A stretch of DNA of 46,675 nucleotides, taken from an uncultured Porphyromonadaceae bacterium. Lineage in GTDB: Bacteria; Bacteroidota; Bacteroidia; Bacteroidales; Muribaculaceae. The position numbers and the translations under genes were made by a program. The stretch lies in assembly GCA_946410185.1 (NCBI GenBank), contig CAMJZI010000008.1, positions 1 through 46,675 on the forward strand, written 5' to 3'. The stretch's first letter is position 1. Each line of letters starts with the position of its first letter. Positions 8,825-14,691 of this stretch are shown piece after piece. Below the pieces are notes generated by a model, which was given only the letters and a program-made list of their open reading frames with translations, was not told the DNA's origin and ran no database searches.

Positions 8825-9024
8825 AAAAAGCGCAGACTTCCGCAATCCGCTCTCAGGCTCACCACAAGCCGCAAAACTCTATTGGTACATCTGCGCCTTC
8901 TATCATCTTTATTGGAGGCACACGGCTCAATGAGTATTATATTTTGCTCGTCACGATTCGAGGTGGTGATTCGATAGCAAGTGAGCAAATTATCCAAATG
9001 TTTTGCGGTCCTTAATATGGACAC
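8825..9024 (-). ncRNA. Putative structured RNA, copy B, upstream of orphan susC
   Basis: Seen: 8826-9000 aligns end to end with 1857-2034, with conserved ends and a divergent middle. On the minus strand a TATCTTTG box is followed about 30 bases later by CATTTGGATAATTTGCTC. The 5' hairpin is closed by TTTGCTC/GAGCAAA and again has the loop TCACCAC (plus strand 8963-8969). A 3' domain is closed by GCGCAGA/TCTGCGC and followed by TTTTTC. The 3' domain has GTGGTGA (plus strand 8859-8865), a perfect 7-base complement to the loop. Relative to copy A, one pair of the 5' stem changes from T-A to C-G. Inferred: either an independent small RNA or an attenuating leader of susC, which starts about 340 bases further on. 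Confidence 0.6.
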
Positions 9025-9030
9025 ACGCTG

Positions 9031-9038
9031 CAAAGATA
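9031..9038 (-). promoter_or_regulatory. -7 box for RNA copy B and possibly the orphan susC operon
   Basis: The minus strand reads TATCTTTG, an exact TAnnTTTG box. The -33 region is not canonical (a TTTG occurs only 13 bases upstream). The predicted start is near 9024. Confidence 0.6.
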
Positions 9039-9112
9039 ATATCTTTTTGAACAAAATGCACTTTTTTTAACAAAAAAGCATTTTTTTTCCTTCTTGACCT
9101 GCTTTTTTAAGG

Positions 9113-9141
9113 AAAAACCGAGCCTCTTCACAGAGACCCGG
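9113..9141 (-). terminator. Terminator after the Sus-locus GH97 gene
   Basis: On the minus strand CCGGGTCTC pairs with GAGGCTCGG (two G-U pairs), followed by TTTTTCC. It closes the GH97 transcript and insulates the promoter at 9031-9038. Confidence 0.8.
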
Positions 9142-9198
9142 CATCGTGGGATGACAAGAAAATGTCTATTTTCACCCTTAATGGGTAATATTTTGGCA

Positions 9199-11184
9199 TT
9201 AATGAGCCAGTAGCTGGATGGCCACGCCACCGCCAGAAGCCAGATGCAGGTTCAGGACAGTGCTGCGGTCCACTTCCAGGCGACGGATGGTCATGGGATA
9301 AGGATTGGTGCGGTAATCGGCATCTGGCCCGTCCTCATAGACGATGGCCTGGTAACGGGTGCCATCGGTCAAAAAATCGAGTGGCAGACTGAAATCACGG
9401 GGCTGATCGTCGGTCACGCCACCTATATACCAGTTATCGGTTCCGCGCTCCTGACGGGCATAAACTACATACTTGCCCATTGCCGCATGCGGCACCAGGG
9501 TGCGTTCCCAGTTGGTGGGCACCTCCTCGATGAACTTAAAGGCAGGTTGATGTTCATAATTCTCAATCTGATCGGCAGCCATGTGTCCCGGGCTATATAT
9601 AACGATGTACTCGGCCAGCTGGTGAGCCAGCGTGGTCTGGGGACGTGTACCGGGCACCGAGTCGTTATGGTAGTTGAAGATGCCTGGCGTGAAGTCCATG
9701 GGACCGCCCAGTCCGCGCGTGAACGGCAGGATGCACTCGTGATAAGGCGGATTGCCGCCGGCACGGTCAAACGCGTTCCACTCCTGGCCACGCATGCTCT
9801 CGGTGCCGATAAGGTTAGGCCATGTGCGCTGGATGCCGCTGGGCATGGCGCCCTCGTGGTTGACGATCATCAGCTGGTAGCGCGCGGCCGTCTCGATGAC
9901 CTTGCGGAAGTGGCGAATACCCCACTGCGAGTGCTGCAACTCTCCGTTATAGAAGTGCGGATTGACATAGCCCGTCTTGACCGTGTTGATGCCCAGCGAA
10001 TGATACAAGCGATAGGCATCCTCCATCTGGTTCTCATAGTTCTGCGCCGCACCACCCGTCTCATTATGGGCAATGATGCGCACGCCACGCTCACGGGCAT
10101 AATTGGCAAGCCCCTTCAAGTCATAGTCGGGATAGGCCTGGGTGAAGTTGAACTTGTCGCCATAGCGGCCCCAATCACCGTCCCAGCCATAGTTCCAACC
10201 CTCGACCAGCACACCGCCAAATCCGTGGCGGGCGGCAAAATCGATATAGCGCTTGGCATTGGCCGTGGTGGCTCCATGACGGTCGCCTTGGGCCCAGGTC
10301 CACAGCTGCTTCTGCATGGCCCACCAGATGCCCACATACTTGGTCGGCTTTACCCATGAGGTGTCCTCGATCTTGCACGGGTCATTCAAGTTCAGCGCCA
10401 TGCGCGACAACAGGATGTCGGCAGCTTTGCGCCCGATGATGATGGCACGCCAGGGACTCACGCGGGTATCCCCCACCCTCACGCGGTCACCATTCTTCCA
10501 GGGAACCAGATCCACCTTGAGCGTCGTGCCCTCGTGAGACAAATTCATCGTCGAGTAGTCGGTCAGGTTGGCCTCCATGATGGCCATGTAGAGCGAGTCG
10601 TTCACCTCCAGGGCGATGGGACCCGACATGTTGCCTTTCTTGCTCACGGGCTCGCGGGTGTAGATACCCTCATAATAGGCCTGCAAAGCGGGAATTGACC
10701 ATGCCTGGGCATCGGTGGGCAGGGCAAATTGCGTCACCTCGTCCATGATGACAAAGTCCTGCAAACCTGGCTGGCGAGGATACTCGTAGCGGAAGGCCAC
10801 GCCGTCGTCAAAGGCGCGGAAAACCACGTCCAGACAACGCTTGTGACCGTTCCTTTCCTGCAGGCGCACCCGCAACTCGTTGTAATGGTTGCGCACCTGG
10901 GCATCTTCACCCCAGGGCTGGCTCCACGTCTCGTCGAGCGACAAACGCGTCACCTTACCCATCTTGAAGTTGTCCTTGAAATCTCCGTCGCCTAGCACAA
11001 AGCCCAGCGGCGAGCGATCAATGATGCGCTCTTGTCCACGCATCACCTGGTACCAAGCCTTGCCCCCGTCAACACCAATAGTCACCGTCAGTGCCCCGTC
11101 AGGCGAACTCACCTTCACGTCCTTGGCAACCGACAACAGGCTGACAACCAAGAACATCAAGACTAAAAAAAGTGTTCTTTTCAT
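9199..11184 (-). CDS. GH97 glycoside hydrolase (SusB-like alpha-glucosidase) of the Sus locus
   Basis: A 661-residue secreted enzyme; the signal peptide MKRTLFLVLMFLVVSLLSVAKD has no lipobox, so it is probably periplasmic. The order is an N-terminal beta-sandwich (to about 270), a TIM barrel (YVGIWWAMQ, GFGGVLVEGWNYGWDGDW, RIIAHNETGG, VKTGYV, VNHEGAMPSG with Glu444, RTWPNLIGTES) and a C-terminal beta domain. VKTGYV lacks the Asp that acts as nucleophile in retaining GH97 enzymes, and Glu444 is in the HE motif of the inverting SusB group. PGIFN replaces the PGIFE seen in the second GH97 of this window. It follows the Sus lipoprotein gene on the same strand but has its own -7 box and lies beyond a terminator. 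Its likely job is to finish malto-oligosaccharides to glucose. Confidence 0.9.
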   Translation of the reverse strand: MKRTLFLVLMFLVVSLLSVAKDVKVSSPDGALTVTIGVDGGKAWYQVMRGQERIIDRSPLGFVLGDGDFKDNFKMGKVTRLSLDETWSQPWGEDAQVRNHYNELRVRLQERNGHKRCLDVVFRAFDDGVAFRYEYPRQPGLQDFVIMDEVTQFALPTDAQAWSIPALQAYYEGIYTREPVSKKGNMSGPIALEVNDSLYMAIMEANLTDYSTMNLSHEGTTLKVDLVPWKNGDRVRVGDTRVSPWRAIIIGRKAADILLSRMALNLNDPCKIEDTSWVKPTKYVGIWWAMQKQLWTWAQGDRHGATTANAKRYIDFAARHGFGGVLVEGWNYGWDGDWGRYGDKFNFTQAYPDYDLKGLANYARERGVRIIAHNETGGAAQNYENQMEDAYRLYHSLGINTVKTGYVNPHFYNGELQHSQWGIRHFRKVIETAARYQLMIVNHEGAMPSGIQRTWPNLIGTESMRGQEWNAFDRAGGNPPYHECILPFTRGLGGPMDFTPGIFNYHNDSVPGTRPQTTLAHQLAEYIVIYSPGHMAADQIENYEHQPAFKFIEEVPTNWERTLVPHAAMGKYVVYARQERGTDNWYIGGVTDDQPRDFSLPLDFLTDGTRYQAIVYEDGPDADYRTNPYPMTIRRLEVDRSTVLNLHLASGGGVAIQLLAH

Positions 11185-11226
11185 ATGATTATGAGTTTCA
11201 TTTGTTAATCGTTTTATTTACAAATG

Positions 11227-11234
11227 CAAATATA
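11227..11234 (-). promoter_or_regulatory. -7 box of the Sus-locus GH97 gene
   Basis: The minus strand reads TATATTTG, about 43 bases before the start codon. No clear -33 TTTG is seen. Confidence 0.5.
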
Positions 11235-11295
11235 CGGATATTCTGTGAATTATCCAGCATGTCATCTCAAAAAAACTGACATTACTTCTAAAAAA

Positions 11296-11323
11296 GGGAG
11301 GCATTTCGAGTGTCATGCCTCCC
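11296..11323 (-). terminator. Terminator of the Sus operon lipoprotein gene
   Basis: GGGAGGCAT pairs with ATGCCTCCC. On the minus strand it is followed immediately by TTTTTT, a textbook intrinsic terminator. Confidence 0.85.
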
Positions 11324-11334
11324 TCGATGATTAA

Positions 11335-11375
11335 TCAGGGCAGAATAGTAGAAGCAGGTAAAGGTTCTGCCCTGA
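11335..11375 (-). other. 11-bp hairpin just after the interrupted SusE/F gene
   Basis: TCAGGGCAGAA pairs perfectly with TTCTGCCCTGA across 19 bases. It lies between the distal stop codon (11394) and the terminator at 11296-11323. It may protect the mRNA 3' end. Confidence 0.5.
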
Positions 11376-11393
11376 ATCTTCTAGAAGTGGGTG

Positions 11394-11705
11394 TTATTTC
11401 GCAGTCACTCCTTCAGCAGTCACCATGAGGTAGTAATCACGGTCGAGAATGACGTCATAGTCAGGCGTCTGAGGGCCACCGCCATTATTGTTGAAGATGA
11501 GGTGCTCGGTCTCGCCTGCGCTGGTGAATTCCCAATAAAGGTAGTCCACATCGTCAATGGTCTTGCTACCCATGGGAGCAGCACCAGGCCAGCCGCCGCA
11601 TGCTTCTCTGCCACCCCAAACATAGAGGTGCGGGTCGGCATAGCCTACACTATTCTCGACAGCGATAATCACCATCTCACCTGTGAGTACTGAATCAGGA
11701 ATGGT
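11394..11705 (-). pseudogene. Third starch-binding module, cut off by an in-frame TGA
   Basis: The reading frame of the SusE/F gene continues past its TGA (11706-11708) for another 103 codons to a TAA at 11394-11396, with no other stop. The translated segment (DPHLYVWGGREACGGWPGAAPMGSKTI, then HLIFNNNGGG and DYDVILDRDYYLMVTAEGV) is plainly a third copy of the CBM26-like module found twice upstream. The TGA is followed by A, a leaky context in bacteria. It is either a recent nonsense mutation, a base error in assembly, or a readthrough site giving two protein lengths. Treated alone, the first ATG in the segment is at 11675, inside the module, so independent translation is unlikely. Confidence 0.75.
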
Positions 11706-12812
11706 TCACCCGCCCTGATAGTCTTTGCTGATGACTTCGTAGCCACCGTCGAAGATACGGACGTAGATATCGTGGTCGATGGTGAAGAACAGGTCGTCAC
11801 CTTCCCATTGTACGCCATTGTTATTGTTGTTCGGAATCAGGTGGAGATTGAGATTAGTGTTAGCCTCACCCAAATCAAAGTAGGTGTACTCCAGTCCGTT
11901 GATGGTCTGTGTGCCCGTGGGAGCCATGCCCGGCCATCCGCCGAATGCTTCAGCGTCACCCCAGGCATAGAGGGCAAGGTCGGTCTGGCTCGACTCATTG
12001 AGTACGAACAGCGCAAAGCCGTCGTGCTTAGGGCCTGCCGTAATCTCTTCCACGCCATTCGCGGTGACACGCAGATAGAGGTCGTGGTTGATGACGTAGT
12101 CGAAATCTGCCAACTGGATGCCCTCACCGGCATTGTTGAAGATGAGGTGCTGACTCCGACCAGTATTAGCCTCGCCCATATCCCAGTACTTGTACTGCTG
12201 TCCGTTGATGGTCTGTGTACCCGTAGGAGCCATGCCTGGCCATCCGCCGAATGCTTCAGCATCACCCCACTGATAAAGCGTGATGGCATTCCATCCTGTC
12301 TCGTCAATCACATAGACCACATAGCCGTCATGCTCAATCTCGGGACCGTCACCGCTCCAGTAGTAGCTCTCCCAGCGTTCACCCCACACGTTGGTGAAGG
12401 TGCCCAGGCCGGGATTGTCGGTGTGGTTTGCCATTTCACCCTTGACGGTGAACTCGGTGCCTTGGGTAGCACTGTAGAAGCGGAAACCGTTGGCAAGCGT
12501 CTTGCCCGACACAAAGGTTGACGGATCAAGATAGATACCCCACTTGATGTCACTGCCAGGAGCCTTCATGAGTTTCCACTCTTCCTTACCCATCGACGCG
12601 CTGTCGCCGTTAAAGGCACCCATGATGTAGATTTCCTCGTCCACTGCCGTGCCATAGGGGGCGATGAACTCGAGCAGGATGCGGTCGGCACGCGTCTCGA
12701 ACTGCTGGCGCTCGTGGTCAAAAACGATGTCCTCGTCCTTGGAGCAACTGGTCATCACTGTCAAGGCGGCCAGGAGCACCACAATCAGACTATATATATT
12801 CCTTGTTTTCAT
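11706..12812 (-). CDS. SusE/SusF-like starch-binding surface lipoprotein
   Basis: A 368-residue lipoprotein. The signal ends MTSC (Cys23) and is followed by SKDED, a surface-export signal. Residues of about 30-150 form a SusE/F-like N-terminal domain (EEIYIMGAFNGDSAS, GFRFYSATQG). Two CBM26-like starch-binding modules follow, each with LYxWGDAEAFGGWPGMAPTGTQTING and a later HLIxNN strand; the aromatic residues and GGWPG are the recognisable marks. The DNA of the two modules is nearly identical over about 60 bases (11903-11965 and 12208-12270), a recent duplication or gene conversion. A third module lies beyond the in-frame TGA. The gene starts 32 bases after the susD stop, in the Sus operon, and should bind starch at the cell surface. 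Confidence 0.85.
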   Translation of the reverse strand: MKTRNIYSLIVVLLAALTVMTSCSKDEDIVFDHERQQFETRADRILLEFIAPYGTAVDEEIYIMGAFNGDSASMGKEEWKLMKAPGSDIKWGIYLDPSTFVSGKTLANGFRFYSATQGTEFTVKGEMANHTDNPGLGTFTNVWGERWESYYWSGDGPEIEHDGYVVYVIDETGWNAITLYQWGDAEAFGGWPGMAPTGTQTINGQQYKYWDMGEANTGRSQHLIFNNAGEGIQLADFDYVINHDLYLRVTANGVEEITAGPKHDGFALFVLNESSQTDLALYAWGDAEAFGGWPGMAPTGTQTINGLEYTYFDLGEANTNLNLHLIPNNNNNGVQWEGDDLFFTIDHDIYVRIFDGGYEVISKDYQGG

Positions 12813-12844
12813 ATCTGTATCTTAATTATGATGTGTGATAACAA

Positions 12845-14674
12845 TTAATAATTGGGATTCTGGATAAGACCAGGATTGACTGACAAAGCCGACTGAGGCA
12901 GCGGGTACCACTCATACTTGGTGCTGCGCTTGGCGGGCAAATCGATGCCTGGCTCGGTAGCACGGCCCCAGAACCACCAGGTGCCCTGAGTAAACTTGTC
13001 GAAGCGGCGCAGGTCGGTGCGGCGGCGGTTGCCCTCGCCCAGATACTCCTTGCCCCACTCGCTCAACATCCAGTCCATATCAAAGCTGGTAAAGCCGGGA
13101 CCAGGAACCGACAGGGCTGCGGCACGGTTAGCCGCGGTGAAGTAGCGCTGACGAACGGCATCAACATAGTTGCGAGCCTCGCTGCTGTTACCCTTGCGCA
13201 TCTCGCACTCGGCAACATTATAGTAGGCCTCGGCCAGGCGGAACTGCACGTCGTCAATCGACTTGAAGCCGCCGGCATCGTCGTTGGGATAGAGGGGATA
13301 CTTGACCAGACGGACACCCGAGTTGGTCTCGCCCCATCGGGGGCTCATCACGACCTCGAGGGTGCGGCCCTGATTCAGGAAGGTACCCAACTGGTCCACA
13401 TAGACCAGATCCTGACCGTCGCGGTCGGCATCGGCCTTGAGGATGTCGCCGGTACCAAAGTTGGACCGCATCACGCCCTTGAGGAACATACCGGGACCGT
13501 GGGTCTTGGTCGTCACATTATATACATAATTCTGCTTGCGGATGTCGCGGTCGTCAAAGCGCTCATAGGGAGCACCCAATTTGTCGTTATAGGGAGCATC
13601 CAGGAAGCACTTGGCGCCCTCGCTGCCACCCGTGGGCAATACCGTGCCTGAGTTGTCATAACTAGGCACCAGGCACACGCAGTTCCAAGCACCGATGCCG
13701 TCGTAGGACTGGCCGAAGTAATCAGCATAGCCATACCACATGCCCACCATCGTGCGCACGTTGCTGATAGCATTGGCGGCACCCTGGCCGTCCTCGGCTG
13801 CGAGAGCAAAAATGACCTCAGGGCACTTCACATTGTCAATGCTGTACAAGTCGCGGTAATTATCGGCAAGACGGTATGAACCGAATTCGCCATTGATGAT
13901 TTGCTTGGACAGTGCCTCGCACTCATCGTAATGAGCCTCATGGATAAACACTTCGGCATTGAGCAGCAAGCGGGCCTTGAGCAGACGGTTCATCGCTTGG
14001 TTGGCGCGATTGACAGTTGCACGGCTTCCGTCCTCCTTGGGGAGCTGCATGTAGGTTTGATCCAGTTCATCGGCAATAAACTGATAAATCTTCTTGCAAG
14101 AGGTGTCCCAATCGGGATCGGCGGTACCGGGCACATCACTGCCAGATGTCACGTTCAAGGGCAGTGCACCGCCCCACAGTTCAAACAGGCAGTAATAGTT
14201 CCAGGCACGTATGGTACGCACCTCGGCCACATACTGGTTGAGTTTCTCTTGGGTCATTCCCAAAGCCTCGGCATCAAGACTTTCAAAGTCAGTAAGCAGC
14301 AAGTTTGCCAGGCCAACGGCTGTCCATGCGCCTGACCATGCATTCTGGATGATGGTGGACTCGCTATTCCAGTTGTGCCACGAGAGCACCGTCTTCATGG
14401 CCTCGTCCCATCCCCACTGGCCACCGTTCCACACGCGCCAGGTGAGCTGGTCGGCGGGATATTCGCTCAGATGGAAGAAATTCTCGCCGGCAAGGGTCGA
14501 TGAGGTCTGGTTGTAAATGGCTGCCAAAGCACCCTTCACGCTAGCCTCGTTCTGGTAATATACAGTGGCATCGATACGGTCATTCACCTTCTCATCGAGG
14601 TCGGTACAGGACGACAGGCCCAACACGCTCACTGCTAGTACTATGATGATATATTTTAAGTTTTTCATAATCAT
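12845..14674 (-). CDS. susD: SusD/RagB starch-binding outer-membrane lipoprotein
   Basis: A 609-residue lipoprotein. The signal ends LGLSSC and is followed by TDLDEKVND. The N-terminal helical part carries TPR-like repeats (VRTIRAWNYYCLFELWGGALPL, RANQAMNRLLKARLLLNAEVF). The C-terminal SusD domain has QFRLAEAYYNVAECEMRKGN and the closing YEWYPLPQSALSVNPGLIQNPNY typical of the family. It binds oligosaccharide and acts as the lid on the partner SusC. It starts 18 bases after the susC stop. Assignment to starch is from context (SusR, GH13, GH97 and starch-binding modules around it). An in-frame ATG two codons in (MKNLK) could be the true start. Confidence 0.92.
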   Translation of the reverse strand: MIMKNLKYIIIVLAVSVLGLSSCTDLDEKVNDRIDATVYYQNEASVKGALAAIYNQTSSTLAGENFFHLSEYPADQLTWRVWNGGQWGWDEAMKTVLSWHNWNSESTIIQNAWSGAWTAVGLANLLLTDFESLDAEALGMTQEKLNQYVAEVRTIRAWNYYCLFELWGGALPLNVTSGSDVPGTADPDWDTSCKKIYQFIADELDQTYMQLPKEDGSRATVNRANQAMNRLLKARLLLNAEVFIHEAHYDECEALSKQIINGEFGSYRLADNYRDLYSIDNVKCPEVIFALAAEDGQGAANAISNVRTMVGMWYGYADYFGQSYDGIGAWNCVCLVPSYDNSGTVLPTGGSEGAKCFLDAPYNDKLGAPYERFDDRDIRKQNYVYNVTTKTHGPGMFLKGVMRSNFGTGDILKADADRDGQDLVYVDQLGTFLNQGRTLEVVMSPRWGETNSGVRLVKYPLYPNDDAGGFKSIDDVQFRLAEAYYNVAECEMRKGNSSEARNYVDAVRQRYFTAANRAAALSVPGPGFTSFDMDWMLSEWGKEYLGEGNRRRTDLRRFDKFTQGTWWFWGRATEPGIDLPAKRSTKYEWYPLPQSALSVNPGLIQNPNY

Positions 14675-14691
14675 TTGTCTATTATTTTAGA

